Positions 43,184 through 52,688 of a stretch of 64,000 bases of DNA are shown piece by piece. The notes beneath the pieces are model-generated. The model searched no databases and had not been told where the DNA came from. It saw only the letters and a list, made by a program, of their open reading frames with translations. This DNA comes from Streptomyces sp. B21-105. GTDB taxonomy: Bacteria > Actinomycetota > Actinomycetes > Streptomycetales > Streptomycetaceae. The stretch spans positions 186,001-250,000 of the forward strand of contig NZ_JARUMJ010000001.1 of assembly GCF_036898465.1 (NCBI RefSeq), in the 5' to 3' direction. Position numbers and translations under genes: made by a program. Every line of letters begins with the position of its first letter. Position 1 is the stretch's first letter.

Positions 43184-43226
43184 GTCCGGCCCGGCCGCCG
43201 CCCTGCACGTGGGCCGAGCCCGGCGG

Positions 43227-44036
43227 TCAACGGGCGAGGCCGCCGTTGCTCTTCAGCAGTTGTCCGTTGATCCACTGCCCCTGCGGTGAGCACAGGAACT
43301 CCACGAGGTGGGCCGTGTCCTGCGGGCTGCCGAGCCGTCCCAGCGGCGTCTGCCGCACCACCTCGTCCCGGATGGCGTCGGACATCCACCCGGTGTCCAC
43401 CGGCCCCGGGTCGATCACGTTGGCGGTGATCCCGAGTGGGGCGAGTTCATGGGCGGCGGCCAGTGTGATGCGGTCCAGCGCACCCTTGCTGGCTCCGTAG
43501 GGCAGGTTGCCGACGGTGTGGTCACTGGTGAGGCTGATCACGCGTCCGGTTCCGCGAGTTCCCTGGAAGCGACGGCCGTACTCGCGGATCAGCAACCAGG
43601 TGGCGCGTGCGTTCACCGCGAAGTGGCGGTCGAAGCTTTCCAAGGTGGTGTCGAGCAGCCCGGAGTCGACCGACTCGCAGTGGCACATCACCAGGGCGGT
43701 GACGTCGCCGAGGCGGCGCCGGGCCTCGTCGAAGACGCGCTCCGGGGTATCCGGATCGGCGAGGTCCGCCTCGACGGCCGCCGTCTCGGCGCCCTGTTCC
43801 ACCAGGGACCTGGCGATGGTGTCCGCGGCTTCGGCCTCGGCGCCCCAAGCCATTCGCGCGTCGTACGGGCTCCAGTAGGTGAAGGCGATGTTCCAGCCGG
43901 CCCTGGCCAACCGGCGGGCGATACCCGCGCCGATCCCGATGGAGCGGCCGACTCCGGTCACCAACGCGACCGGCCTGGCGGCACCGGGCAAGGGCTTCTC
44001 TCCTGCGGTCGTCACAAGGTGAATCGTTCGACCCAT
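43227..44036 (-). CDS. short-chain dehydrogenase/reductase
   Basis: 269 residues. After a short N-terminal tail, ALVTGVGRSIGIG is the NAD(P)-binding TGxxxGxG loop. The active site is SLTSDHTVGNLPYGASKG, giving serine, tyrosine and lysine in the usual YxxxK order. The end, GQWINGQLLKSNGGL, matches the family's cofactor/substrate lid with a conserved NG. The protein is of classical FabG-like type; the substrate is not evident and the gene has no obvious partner. The start lacks a strong ribosome-binding site, so a slightly later start is possible. Confidence 0.88.
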   Translation of the reverse strand: MGRTIHLVTTAGEKPLPGAARPVALVTGVGRSIGIGAGIARRLARAGWNIAFTYWSPYDARMAWGAEAEAADTIARSLVEQGAETAAVEADLADPDTPERVFDEARRRLGDVTALVMCHCESVDSGLLDTTLESFDRHFAVNARATWLLIREYGRRFQGTRGTGRVISLTSDHTVGNLPYGASKGALDRITLAAAHELAPLGITANVIDPGPVDTGWMSDAIRDEVVRQTPLGRLGSPQDTAHLVEFLCSPQGQWINGQLLKSNGGLAR

Positions 44037-44156
44037 GGCACGGACTCGGCAACCGATATTCCTTCAGCCGGACCGAAGGGCCGACACAGGGGGCGGCCGT
44101 GCCTTCGGCGTCTCGATCGCCCCCCTGACGCATCGGGGACCGCTCGAGACGACTCC

Positions 44157-44567
44157 TCACGCGGGCAGGTTCAGCTGCCAGGAGACGCCGAACCGGTCGT
44201 TGACCCAGCCGAACTTGCGGCTGAAGCCATAGTCTCCCAACGGCATGAGCACGGCGCCCTGCTCGGCCAGGGCCGCGAAGAGGCGGTCCAACTCGGCTTC
44301 GTCCTGACACTGGACGAAGAGCGAGACCGCGGGCGTGAAGGTGAAATCGTGCTTCACGGGACTGTCGATGCACAAGAACTGCTCACCGGCGAGCGAGAAC
44401 GTCGCGTGTTCCACGCTCCCCTCCTTGCCGGGACCCGCGGCTCCGTAGCGGCTCATGCTGACCACCTCGGCATCATCGAACAGTGAGATGTAGAAGGTCA
44501 TCGCGTCTTCGGCGTTCCCCTCGAACATCAGGAACGTGGTGATCTTCCGTGAGGACACGATCTCCAT
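44157..44567 (-). CDS. PhnB-like VOC-superfamily protein
   Basis: 136 residues from the ATG at 44567, which follows AAGGAG. The opening KITTFLMFEGNAEDAMTFY and the later WVNDRFGVSWQL are hallmarks of the PhnB/3-dmu-9_3-mt branch of the vicinal-oxygen-chelate (glyoxalase-like) fold. These are small dimeric proteins; most in actinobacteria have no known substrate. It stands alone. Confidence 0.88.
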   Translation of the reverse strand: MEIVSSRKITTFLMFEGNAEDAMTFYISLFDDAEVVSMSRYGAAGPGKEGSVEHATFSLAGEQFLCIDSPVKHDFTFTPAVSLFVQCQDEAELDRLFAALAEQGAVLMPLGDYGFSRKFGWVNDRFGVSWQLNLPA

Positions 44568-44885
44568 ACGGGTGGCTCCTTCGACGCTGTAAGACGGTCG
44601 GCAGGCGGCCAGGCTAGTGCCCGACGCCCGCAGGTCAGCCGAAGCTCGCCGCACCGGGCGGCCGACCGGGCACCGTGGCGGACCCGACGGCTCTGCCGGG
44701 CAGGGCGTCCTCTCGGCCGCGAGGCCCTGGCTGCTGGTTCCCCTGCGGCGATGCACCCTGTCCACGACGCGCGGGGCGCTCGCTCCGAGCGCTTCACCGT
44801 CGCCCCACGGCTCCGCTCCCCGCGACGACGATCAAGCCGCCTGAGGGCCTCAAAACGAGGGTGCGCGGGCGGTGTTGGAGGAAGA
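44568..44885. other. gene-free divergent interval
   Basis: 318 bases between the VOC gene (minus) and the methyltransferase (plus). It must contain two promoters; no other structure was seen. Confidence 0.45.
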
Positions 44886-45713
44886 ATGGCCGACATGACC
44901 TACGAAGGCTCCTCCATCGACCCGACCAAACCCAGCATCGCCCGTGTCTACGACTACCTGCTCGGCGGCAAGGACAACTACGCCGTGGACCGTGAGATCG
45001 GCGATGTGTTCAAGCGCGACCTGCCCGGTTCGGTGGCCATCGCCTTCGCCAACCGCGCGGCTCTGACCCGGGCGGTCCGGGAGATCGCGAAGAACACCGG
45101 CATTCGGCAGTTCATCGACCTGGGCAGTGGCCTGCCCACCGCGGACAACGTCCACCAGGTCGCGCAGCGGCACGCTCCCGAGTCCCGGGTCGTCTACGTC
45201 GACACCGACCTGCAAGTGCTGGTCCACGGCCGTGCCCTGCTGGAGAACAACGACCGGACCCGCGTCGTCGCGGTCGATGTGCGCGACCCCGAAGGCATCC
45301 GTACTCACCCCGACACCCTCGAAGTCATCGACTTCACCCGTCCCGTCGCCGTCATCCTCAGCGCCATCCTCCACCACGTCAACGATGAGGAGGACCCGGC
45401 CGGCATCGTCCGCTACTGGCGCGACAACGTCCCTTCCGGAAGCTACTTCTTCATCAGCCACTTCCGCTCCGGCAACAACCCGGAGACCGCGGCGGCCGAG
45501 AAGGTTCTCCAGAAGACGTTCGGCCGCGGCCGGTGGCGCACGGACGCGGAAATCGCCTCCCTGCTGGACGGCCTGGAGATCCTCGCCCCCGGGATCGTCC
45601 CCGCGTCCCTGTGGCGTCCCGAGGAGACGGACAACCCGTGGAGCGGCGGCGAACGACGAGAGCTCACGGTCTGGGAACACCTGATCGCCGCCGGACTGGC
45701 GCGGAAGGCGTAG
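44886..45713 (+). CDS. SAM-dependent methyltransferase, PF04672 (DUF574) family
   Basis: 275 residues. GGAGGAAG directly precedes the chosen ATG; a second ATG three codons later is possible. The N-terminal PSIARVYDYLLGGKDNYAVD is the signature of this actinobacterial family. The SAM-binding loop is FIDLGSGLPT, the acidic residue binding the ribose is probably in VVYVDTD, and ILSAILHHV follows at the expected place. Family members are numerous in Streptomyces and their substrates are unknown. The gene is isolated. Confidence 0.9.
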   Translation: MADMTYEGSSIDPTKPSIARVYDYLLGGKDNYAVDREIGDVFKRDLPGSVAIAFANRAALTRAVREIAKNTGIRQFIDLGSGLPTADNVHQVAQRHAPESRVVYVDTDLQVLVHGRALLENNDRTRVVAVDVRDPEGIRTHPDTLEVIDFTRPVAVILSAILHHVNDEEDPAGIVRYWRDNVPSGSYFFISHFRSGNNPETAAAEKVLQKTFGRGRWRTDAEIASLLDGLEILAPGIVPASLWRPEETDNPWSGGERRELTVWEHLIAAGLARKA

Positions 45714-45760
45714 ACGTGGTCCCGGGAGGGCGGTCGCGGGCGGTCGCCGGACCCGCGGGA

Positions 45761-45780
45761 ACAAAACAGTTTCGTTTTGT
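45761..45780. promoter_or_regulatory. small inverted repeat upstream of the DUF1569 gene
   Basis: ACAAAAC (45761-45767) and GTTTTGT (45774-45780) form an AT-rich inverted repeat with a 6-base spacer, 20 bases before the start codon of the DUF1569 gene. This is an unusual composition here and suggests a promoter-overlapping operator, for example of a TetR-type repressor. Confidence 0.4.
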
Positions 45781-45799
45781 ATCACTGTAAGCTCGCGAC

Positions 45800-46252
45800 A
45801 TGCCCCCGATCGATCTCGCCCGGCTCGCTGAACGGCTGCACCAGAACCTCGGCCGCCCCGAGCGCGAGCTGCTGGCGCCGGGAAGTCCCTGGAATCTGTC
45901 CCAGACGCTGCAGCACTGTGCCCAGACCGTCCGCTACTCCGTGACCGGCTACCCCGCGCTCAAGCCCGCCCTGTTCCGGGCGACGGCAGGCGCCCTGGCC
46001 AAACGGGTCTTCCTGCTCCGCGGCGCGATGAAGCACTCGCTCGCCGCGGAGATCGTCGGAGCGCCGCCCCTGGACCCGGAACTGCCGGTGACGGAGGCCG
46101 CGGCCGGCCTTACGGACGCGGTGGCCCTGTTCACGGGCCACACCACAGAGCATGCCCCCCACCCCGCCTACGGACGCTGCACACACGACGAGTTCGCGCG
46201 GCTGCACGCCATGCATCTCGCCGAGCACCTTCCCGGCCTGGTGGACGCCTGA
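45800..46252 (+). CDS. DUF1569 (DinB-like fold) protein
   Basis: 150 residues. The helical pattern and spaced histidines (LQHCAQTVRYSV, HTTEHAPHPAYG, HAMHLAEHLPGL) match DUF1569, a branch of the DinB/YfiT four-helix metal-binding superfamily. Other members may bind a metal and transfer thiols such as mycothiol, but no activity can be assigned. It has its own AT-rich upstream region and is convergent with fdhD. Confidence 0.75.
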   Translation: MPPIDLARLAERLHQNLGRPERELLAPGSPWNLSQTLQHCAQTVRYSVTGYPALKPALFRATAGALAKRVFLLRGAMKHSLAAEIVGAPPLDPELPVTEAAAGLTDAVALFTGHTTEHAPHPAYGRCTHDEFARLHAMHLAEHLPGLVDA

Positions 46253-46398
46253 CGACACCCGGACGGCACCCGGACGGTGTCGGCCGGAGCGGCCCCGCAG
46301 CCGGACACTCCTCCCTGGCGCGGTCGCCGTCGTGACCCGGTGGAGCGGCCCGTGACCGGTGCCCCGGCGCCGTCGGCCGGCCGCCCGTCGAGGCGGGG

Positions 46399-47256
46399 TC
46401 ACGCACCGGACGCGGCCCGGGCCCCGGCCCGCAGGTCGATGCGGTGCTCACCCGCGTACACGTTCATGGAGCCGCCGCGCAGGAAGCCGACGAGGGTGAG
46501 TCCGGTCTCCGTCGCCAGGTCCACCGCCAGGGAGGACGGCGCGGAGACGGCGGCGAGCACGGGGATGCCCGCCATGACGGCCTTCTGGGCGAGTTCGAAG
46601 GACGCGCGTCCGGAGACCAGCAGGACGGTTCGGGACAGCGGGAGTTCACCGGACCGCAGCGCGCGGCCGACCACTTTGTCGACGGCGTTGTGCCGGCCGA
46701 TGTCCTCCCGCAGGTCCAGCAGGTCTCCCTCGGGCGAGAACAGCCCGGCCGCGTGGAGTCCGCCGGTCCGGTCGAACACCTGTTGCGCGGCCCGCAGTCG
46801 GTCGGGCAGGCCGGCCAGCAGGCCGGGGGTGACCCGGACCGGGGGTGTGTCGGCGATGGGCCACAGCGCCGTGGTCCGCACGGCGTCGAGGCTCGCCTTC
46901 CCGCACAGGCCGCACGACGACGTGGTGTACACGTTGCGTTCCAGAGTGATGTCGGGCAGCTGTACGCCCGGGGCCAGGCGGACGTCGACGACGTTGTAGG
47001 TGTTGCCGCCGTCCTGGGTGGCGCCCGCGCAGTACACGATGCTCGCCACGTCCGAGGCCCGGCTCACGACGCCCTCGCTCACCAGGAATCCCGCGGCGAG
47101 GGCGAAGTCGTCGCCCGGGGTGCGCATGGTGACGGCCAGGGGTCTGCCGCCCAGGCGGATCTCCATCGGCTCCTCGACCACCAGCGTGTCGGGGCGGGTG
47201 CTCGGCGCCCCGTCCCTGATCCGCAGCACGCGCCGTCGTTCGGTGACCCGGCCCAT
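46399..47256 (-). CDS. fdhD: FdhD, sulfurtransferase for formate dehydrogenase
   Basis: 285 residues. The redox-active pair lies in the loop [10 protein letters not shown] near residue 120, the site that passes sulfur from the cysteine desulfurase to the molybdenum cofactor of formate dehydrogenase. Other family marks are [14 protein letters not shown] and [11 protein letters not shown]. Its place after glyA and sdaA in a methyl-group catabolic island suggests that one-carbon units end as formate and are oxidised, but no formate dehydrogenase is in the window. Confidence 0.93.
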   Translation of the reverse strand: MGRVTERRRVLRIRDGAPSTRPDTLVVEEPMEIRLGGRPLAVTMRTPGDDFALAAGFLVSEGVVSRASDVASIVYCAGATQDGGNTYNVVDVRLAPGVQLPDITLERNVYTTSSCGLCGKASLDAVRTTALWPIADTPPVRVTPGLLAGLPDRLRAAQQVFDRTGGLHAAGLFSPEGDLLDLREDIGRHNAVDKVVGRALRSGELPLSRTVLLVSGRASFELAQKAVMAGIPVLAAVSAPSSLAVDLATETGLTLVGFLRGGSMNVYAGEHRIDLRAGARAASGA

Positions 47257-47307
47257 GGCCTCACTCCCAGTTCTGTCGTCGGGGCCGCAGCCGGTGGTCC
47301 GCGGTGC

Positions 47308-48690
47308 TCAGCACTCGATGACGTTGACGGCGAGGCCGCCGCGTGCGGTCTCCTTGTACTTGACCTTCATGTCGGCGCCGGTCTCCTTCATGGTCTTGAT
47401 GACCTTGTCGAGGGAGACATGGTGACGGCCGTCGCCGCGCAGGGCCATACGCGCGGCGGTGACGGCCTTCACCGCGGCCATGCCGTTGCGTTCGATGCAG
47501 GGGATCTGGACGAGGCCGCCGACGGGGTCGCAGGTGAGGCCGAGGTTGTGTTCCATGCCGATCTCGGCGGCGTTCTCGACCTGTTCGGGGCTGCCGCCCA
47601 TGACCTCGGCGAGTCCCCCGGCGGCCATGGAGCAGGCGGATCCGACTTCGCCCTGACAGCCGACCTCGGCGCCGGAGATGGAGGCGTTCTCCTTGAAGAG
47701 CAGGCCGATGGCGCCGGCGGCGAGCAGAAAGCGGACGATGCCGTCGTCGTCGGCGCCCGGGACGAAATCGAGGAAGTAGCGCAGGACGGCGGGGATGATG
47801 CCGGCCGCGCCGTTCGTCGGGGCCGTGACGACCCGGCCGCCGGCGGCGTTCTCCTCGTTGACCGCCATCGCGTACAGCGTGATCCACTCCATGGAGCGGG
47901 CCTGCGGGTCGCCCTCGCTGCGCAGGGCGCGGGCGGCCGCCGCGGCCCGGCGACGGACCTTCAGACCGCCGGGCAGGATGCCCTCGCGCCCCAGGCCCCG
48001 AAAGATGCAGGCCTCCATGACACGCCAGATCTCCAGCAGGCCCGCTCGGATCTCCGCCTCGGTGCGCCAGGCCCGCTCGTTCTCCAGCATCAGCGCGGAG
48101 ATCGACAGCCCGGTCTCCCGGGCGAGCCGCAGCAGGTCGTCGCCCGTGCTGAACGGATGGGGCAGCACGGTGTCGTCGAGTGTGATGCGGTCCGCGCCGG
48201 CGGCTTCCTCGTCGACCACGAAGCCGCCGCCGACGGAGTAGTACGTCTTCTCCAGCAGGGGGACGCCCTCGGCGTCGTACGCGAAGAGGATCATGCCGTT
48301 GGCGTGGTACGGCAGTGACCGCCGCCGGTGCAGGATCAGTTGGGTCGAGGCGTCGAAGGCGACCTCGTGGGCGGCGCCGATCTCCACGCCGAGCAGACGG
48401 ATGCGCCCGGTGGCGCGGATCCGCTCGACGTCCAGGTCGGCCCGGGCGACGTCGACCGTGTGCGGCTCGTTGCCCTCCAGACCGAGCAGCACCGCCTTGG
48501 GGGTGCCGTGGCCGTGGCCGGTGGCGCCGAGGGAGCCGAACAACTCCGCGCGTACGGCGGCGGTCTGGGCCAGCGCGCCGTCCTGCTTCAGCCGCCTGAC
48601 GAACATCCCGGCGGCCCGCATCGGGCCCACGGTGTGCGAGCTGGACGGGCCGATGCCGATGGAGAACAGGTCGAAGACGCTGATTGCCAC
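47308..48690 (-). CDS. sdaA: L-serine ammonia-lyase (serine dehydratase), single-chain iron-sulfur type
   Basis: 460 residues, matching the fused beta-alpha form. The N-terminal [20 protein letters not shown] is the serine-binding signature. The C-terminal half holds the cysteines expected to ligate the 4Fe-4S cluster (in [10 protein letters not shown] and LTCDPVGG with a further one at IPCIERNG). It converts serine to pyruvate and ammonia in the cytoplasm. Following glyA on the same strand, it completes conversion of betaine-derived glycine into central carbon. Confidence 0.95.
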   Translation of the reverse strand: MAISVFDLFSIGIGPSSSHTVGPMRAAGMFVRRLKQDGALAQTAAVRAELFGSLGATGHGHGTPKAVLLGLEGNEPHTVDVARADLDVERIRATGRIRLLGVEIGAAHEVAFDASTQLILHRRRSLPYHANGMILFAYDAEGVPLLEKTYYSVGGGFVVDEEAAGADRITLDDTVLPHPFSTGDDLLRLARETGLSISALMLENERAWRTEAEIRAGLLEIWRVMEACIFRGLGREGILPGGLKVRRRAAAAARALRSEGDPQARSMEWITLYAMAVNEENAAGGRVVTAPTNGAAGIIPAVLRYFLDFVPGADDDGIVRFLLAAGAIGLLFKENASISGAEVGCQGEVGSACSMAAGGLAEVMGGSPEQVENAAEIGMEHNLGLTCDPVGGLVQIPCIERNGMAAVKAVTAARMALRGDGRHHVSLDKVIKTMKETGADMKVKYKETARGGLAVNVIEC

Positions 48691-48710
48691 GCCACGCTCC
48701 GTGGAGTTGG

Positions 48711-48744
48711 AGGAGGCGTGCCGGTCGGTGACGGCACGCCTCCT
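48711..48744 (-). terminator. hairpin between glyA and sdaA
   Basis: Perfect 13-bp stem AGGAGGCGTGCCG/CGGCACGCCTCCT with an 8-base loop, 15 bases after glyA. Since sdaA follows on the same strand, it may attenuate or stabilise rather than fully terminate. Confidence 0.6.
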
Positions 48745-48759
48745 GCGGGAGGTCGTCGG

Positions 48760-50019
48760 TTACAGGCCGGGGTAGAGCGGGTGCTTGTCGGCGAGGGCCT
48801 TGACCCTGGCCTTGAGGGCTTCGGCGTCGTACGACGGTCTCAGCGCCTCGGCGATGACGTCGGCGACCTCGGTGAAGTCCTCGGCGGTGAAGCCTCGGGT
48901 GGCCAGGGCCGGCGTGCCGATGCGCAGGCCGGAGGTGACCATCGGGGGCCGGGGGTCGTTGGGGACCGCGTTGCGGTTGACGGTGATGCCGACCTCGTGG
49001 AGGCGGTCCTCGGCCTGCTGCCCGTCCAGTGCGGAGTTGCGCAGATCGACCAGGATCAGGTGCACGTCCGTGCCGCCGGACAGCACGTCGACGCCGGCCT
49101 CACGGGCATCGGGGGCCGTCAGCCGCTCGGCGAGGATCTTGGCGCCCTCCACGGTGCGGCTCTGGCGCTCCTTGAACTCCTCGCTCGCCGCGACCTTGAA
49201 GGAGACCGCTTTCGCCGCGATGACGTGCTCCAGCGGACCGCCCTGGAAGCCCGGGAACACCGACGAGTTGAGCTTCTTCGCGAACTCCGCGCTCCGGGCG
49301 AGGATGATGCCGCCGCGGGGGCCGCCGAGGGTTTTGTGGGTGGTGGAGGTGACCACGTCCGCGTACTCGACCGGGTTCGGGTGCAGACCGGCCGCGACCA
49401 GCCCGGCGAAGTGGGCCATGTCGACCCACAGGAACGCGCCGGTCTCGTCGGCGATCCGGCGGAAGGCGGCGAAGTCCAGCTGACGCGGGTAGGCGGACCA
49501 GCCCGCGATGATCACCTTCGGGCGGTGCTCCTTGGCGAGCCGCTCGACCTCGTCCATGTCGACCAGACCTGAGTCGTCGACGTGGTAGGGCACGACCTTG
49601 AACTGCTTGCCGGAGAAGTTGATGCGCATGCCGTGGGTGAGGTGGCCGCCGTGGGCGAGGTCCAGGCCGAGAATGGTGTCGCCGGGCTGGGCCAGGGCGA
49701 ACAGGGCGGCCTGGTTGGCGGAGGCGCCGGAGTGCGGCTGGACGTTGGCGTACTCGGCGCCGAAGAGGTCCTTGACCCGGTCGATGGCGATCTGTTCGGT
49801 GACGTCGACGTGTTCGCAGCCGCCGTAGTAGCGGCGGCCGGGGTAGCCCTCGGCGTACTTGTTGGTCAGGACCGTGCCCTGGGCCTCCATTACCGCCACC
49901 GGGGCGAAGTTCTCCGAGGCGATCATCTCCAGGGTGGACTGCTGGCGGTTCAGCTCGGCGTCGACGGCGGCGGCGACCTCGGGGTCGAGGTCGTGCAGGG
50001 ACTGGTTGAGCAGGGTCAT
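48760..50019 (-). CDS. glyA: serine hydroxymethyltransferase
   Basis: 419 residues from the ATG at 50019 (AGGAGA upstream); a longer frame reaching 50085 has no support. The PLP lysine is in [14 protein letters not shown], the usual SHMT motif, and [15 protein letters not shown] is the conserved substrate loop. It interconverts glycine plus methylene-tetrahydrofolate with serine. Being set between the betaine oxygenase genes and sdaA, this copy probably runs towards serine using the methylene-folate made by sarcosine oxidase. A housekeeping glyA elsewhere is likely. Confidence 0.95.
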   Translation of the reverse strand: MTLLNQSLHDLDPEVAAAVDAELNRQQSTLEMIASENFAPVAVMEAQGTVLTNKYAEGYPGRRYYGGCEHVDVTEQIAIDRVKDLFGAEYANVQPHSGASANQAALFALAQPGDTILGLDLAHGGHLTHGMRINFSGKQFKVVPYHVDDSGLVDMDEVERLAKEHRPKVIIAGWSAYPRQLDFAAFRRIADETGAFLWVDMAHFAGLVAAGLHPNPVEYADVVTSTTHKTLGGPRGGIILARSAEFAKKLNSSVFPGFQGGPLEHVIAAKAVSFKVAASEEFKERQSRTVEGAKILAERLTAPDAREAGVDVLSGGTDVHLILVDLRNSALDGQQAEDRLHEVGITVNRNAVPNDPRPPMVTSGLRIGTPALATRGFTAEDFTEVADVIAEALRPSYDAEALKARVKALADKHPLYPGL

Positions 50020-50068
50020 CAGCGGTCTCCTGTGCGGGTTCCGGAGGGAGGAGGGAGAGCGGGAGGAC

Positions 50069-50113
50069 AAGTGGAAGGCCCACAAGTGGATGGCTCACAA
50101 GTGGGAGGCCCAC
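50069..50113. repeat. three tandem 15-bp repeats between glyA and the FAD reductase
   Basis: Three adjacent copies with the consensus AAGTGGANGGCYCAC (copies 1 and 3 differ at one base) fill nearly half of a 105-bp intergenic gap. No coding role is seen. Confidence 0.75.
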
Positions 50114-50124
50114 GAGCGCGACGC

Positions 50125-51306
50125 TCAGGACACGGCGACCGCGGCAGCGGGGACGAGCGTGCGGCGGAGCCGGTTGAAGAACTTCGGCTGGTTGAGGGAG
50201 AGCACGGCCACGGGGTCGCCCCGGTGCCGGTAGACGGCCGTGAACGTACGGCTGTCGAGGTCGCCCTCGACGATCACGGGCGTCGCGCCCGGGACGACGT
50301 ACCCGGCGAGCTGGATGCGCGTGCGGTACTGGTCGGACCAGAAGTACGGAGCGGTGGGCGGGGCCGGGGCGGACACCCCGGTCAGCAGGGTCCGGGCGGC
50401 GGTCCTGGCCTGTTCGGTGGCGTTGCTCCAGTGCTCGATGCGGGCGTGGCGGCCGGTGAAGGGGTGGGGGCAGCGGGCCACGTCACCGACGGCGACGACG
50501 CCCGGGACGGTGGCCGCGCAGCCGGCGTCGCACACCACGCCGTCGTCCACCAGGACTCCGGAGCCGGCGAGCCAGTCGGTGTTGGGCCGGACGCCCACGC
50601 CGGCCACGACCACGTCGGCGGGCAGCACCCGCCCGTCCGCCAGCCGGACACCGGTGACCCGGTCCTCGCCGAGCAGTTCGGCCACGCCGGTACCGCACAG
50701 CAGGCCGACGCCGTGATCGGTGTGCAGGGAGGAGCAGAGCAGGCCCATCTCACGGCCGAGCTGGCGCTCCAGCGGTACGTCGGCCGCCTCGACGACGGTG
50801 ACGTGCAGGCCGAGCCGGTGGGCGGTGGAGGCCACTTCGGCGCCGATGAAGCCCGCGCCGATGACGACGACCCTGGGCCGGCCGTCCAGCAGTTCGGCCC
50901 GCAGGGCGAGGGCGTCGTCCAGGGTGCGCAGGGTGTGGACACCGGCGAGAGCGTCGGATCCGGGGAGCGTGCGGGGGCTCGCGCCGGTGGCGACGACCAC
51001 GCCGTGGGTGCGGACCTGCTGCCCTCCGGTCAGGGTGACGGTCCGGGCGACGGGGTCGAGACGGACCGCGCGTTCGCCGAGCAGCCAGTGCACGTCCAGG
51101 CCGTCGTACTCGTCGGCGTCGCCGAGGGCGAGCGCGTCGGCGTCGATGTCGCCCGTGAGGAAGTCCTTGGACAGCGGAGGACGGTCGTAGGGGGTGTGGC
51201 GCTCCTCCCCCACGACGACGATCTCGCCGTCATAGCCCTCTGCTCGCAGCGCGCGGACCGTGCTCAGGCCCGCCAGTGACGCTCCGACGACGGTGATGCT
51301 CCTCAT
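50125..51306 (-). CDS. FAD-dependent ferredoxin reductase, partner of the Rieske oxygenase
   Basis: 393 residues. Two dinucleotide-binding motifs are visible: ITVVGASLAGLSTVRAL at the N-terminus (FAD) and VVVIGAGFIGAEVAS near residue 145 (NADH). The family stretch YDRPPLSKDFL and the C-terminal reductase domain (VYRHRGDPVAVLSLN) place it with rhodocoxin/putidaredoxin-type reductases. Such enzymes feed electrons through a ferredoxin to P450s or Rieske oxygenases. Located just downstream of the Rieske gene with a candidate IclR operator in between, it most likely serves the betaine oxygenase. No ferredoxin gene is adjacent. Confidence 0.9.
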   Translation of the reverse strand: MRSITVVGASLAGLSTVRALRAEGYDGEIVVVGEERHTPYDRPPLSKDFLTGDIDADALALGDADEYDGLDVHWLLGERAVRLDPVARTVTLTGGQQVRTHGVVVATGASPRTLPGSDALAGVHTLRTLDDALALRAELLDGRPRVVVIGAGFIGAEVASTAHRLGLHVTVVEAADVPLERQLGREMGLLCSSLHTDHGVGLLCGTGVAELLGEDRVTGVRLADGRVLPADVVVAGVGVRPNTDWLAGSGVLVDDGVVCDAGCAATVPGVVAVGDVARCPHPFTGRHARIEHWSNATEQARTAARTLLTGVSAPAPPTAPYFWSDQYRTRIQLAGYVVPGATPVIVEGDLDSRTFTAVYRHRGDPVAVLSLNQPKFFNRLRRTLVPAAAVAVS

Positions 51307-51429
51307 GCGGGCTCCAGACGACGAGATGTCTCACATGACACAACGACACGCGTTATGCGCAACATGGTTTCGATGGAACTCGGGAGTGTCAAGAGGGCGG
51401 ACCACCGATTGTTCCTGATGACGCTCCAC

Positions 51430-51446
51430 GTTGCGTCGACCGCAAC
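51430..51446. promoter_or_regulatory. candidate IclR operator GTTGC-N7-GCAAC upstream of the FAD reductase operon
   Basis: GTTGC (51430-51434) and GCAAC (51442-51446) with a 7-base spacer, about 124 bp before the reductase start, within a slightly larger 8-bp-arm palindrome. The same site occurs exactly at two other promoters of the island. Confidence 0.55.
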
Positions 51447-51460
51447 GTCTACGACCGCGG

Positions 51461-51502
51461 CCCGTCCACCTGCCGCCGGGACCGGAGCGGCAGGTGGACG
51501 GG
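51461..51502 (-). terminator. hairpin downstream of the Rieske oxygenase gene
   Basis: Perfect 16-bp stem CCCGTCCACCTGCCGC/GCGGCAGGTGGACGGG with a 10-base loop, starting 21 bases after the Rieske stop codon. Confidence 0.75.
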
Positions 51503-51523
51503 GGCTCGAGGGACCGGGCCGGG

Positions 51524-52684
51524 TCAGTGCGCGAGTCCTGCGTCTCCTGCGCCTCCTCCGTCCCCTGCGTCGAGCCGGTTCTGGAGCCAGGTGTGGAACT
51601 CGCCGATGTGGTGCTCGCTGGGCACCAGCACACCGCCCTTGGCGTACAGCCGTGAGCTCATGCCGGGCTGGGTGCGCTCGCAGGCGTCGAAGTCCTGCTG
51701 GTTCACCCGGTGGAACAGCTCCACCGAACGCTCCACGTCCTTGCCGCTCTCGACGACGTGCGGCAGATAAAGCCAGTCGCACTCGACGATCGTGCGGTCG
51801 GCCGCCACCGGGTACATCCGGTGGAAGATCACGTGGTCGGGGACGAGGTTGATGAACACCTGCGGCCGCACGGTGATCGCGTAGTAACGCCGGTCCTGGT
51901 CCTCGGCGACCCCCGGAATGCGGTCCAGGCCCTCGGAGCCGTCCACCGTGAACCCCCGCACCTCCTCACCGAACTCCGCGCCATGGCCCACGTAGTACTG
52001 GGCCGCGTACCCGTCCGCGAACTCCGGCAGCACCTCGGTCAGTTCGGGATGGATCGTCGCGCAGTGGTAGCACTCCATGAAGTTCTCGATGACGAGCTTC
52101 CAGTTCGCCTTCACGTCATAGGTGATCCGACGCCCGACGGACAGGTTGTCGATGTCGTACCGCTCGATCGACTCGACGTCGCCCAGGCGGGCCACGACCT
52201 CACCGATGACGTCCTCCTCGAAGGACGGCGGGTTCTCCGCGAGGCAGACCCAGACGTAGCCGAGCCATTCCCGCACGGCGACACTCACCAGGCCGTACTC
52301 GGTGCGGCCGACGTCGGGCATCTTGGTCAGGTTCGGCGCCGCGACCAGCTTGCCGTCCAGACCGTACGTCCAGGCGTGGTACGGGCACTGGAAGGCCCGC
52401 TTGACCTCGCCGGACTCCTCGGTGCACAGCTTGGCCCCGCGATGCCGACAGACGTTCAGGAAGGCCCTGACCGACCCGTCCCGGGAGCGGGAGACGAGGA
52501 CGCTCTCCCGTCCGACCTGGCAGGTGCGGAAGGCCCCGGGTTTCGCCAGCTCGGAGGCGCGGGCCACGCAGAACCACATGGTCTCGAAGACCCGCTCCTG
52601 TTCCTGGGCGAAGACCGCGGGGTCCGTGTAGTACTCGCCGGGCAGCGTGGGGATGAGGCTGGGCGGCAGATTCGCGAGGGTCAT
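51524..52684 (-). CDS. Rieske non-heme iron oxygenase, probable glycine betaine monooxygenase
   Basis: 386 residues. The Rieske 2Fe-2S ligands are CRHRGAKLC and CPYHAW (CxH near residue 80, CxxH near 99). The mononuclear iron site is in ENFMECYHCATIHPEL, giving two histidines, with a later acidic residue expected. It belongs to the alpha-subunit family that includes the betaine demethylase GbcA and stachydrine demethylases. Neighbouring dimethylglycine and sarcosine oxidases, SHMT and a betaine-binding protein make betaine the best substrate guess, yielding dimethylglycine and formaldehyde. Proline betaine or carnitine-like substrates cannot be ruled out by sequence alone. Confidence 0.9.
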   Translation of the reverse strand: MTLANLPPSLIPTLPGEYYTDPAVFAQEQERVFETMWFCVARASELAKPGAFRTCQVGRESVLVSRSRDGSVRAFLNVCRHRGAKLCTEESGEVKRAFQCPYHAWTYGLDGKLVAAPNLTKMPDVGRTEYGLVSVAVREWLGYVWVCLAENPPSFEEDVIGEVVARLGDVESIERYDIDNLSVGRRITYDVKANWKLVIENFMECYHCATIHPELTEVLPEFADGYAAQYYVGHGAEFGEEVRGFTVDGSEGLDRIPGVAEDQDRRYYAITVRPQVFINLVPDHVIFHRMYPVAADRTIVECDWLYLPHVVESGKDVERSVELFHRVNQQDFDACERTQPGMSSRLYAKGGVLVPSEHHIGEFHTWLQNRLDAGDGGGAGDAGLAH

Positions 52685-52688
52685 CGAG

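Noticed and set aside
50020-50124. Glycine riboswitch ahead of glyA
   Set aside because: The gap is too short and consists largely of 15-bp repeats; no paired aptamer layout is visible.
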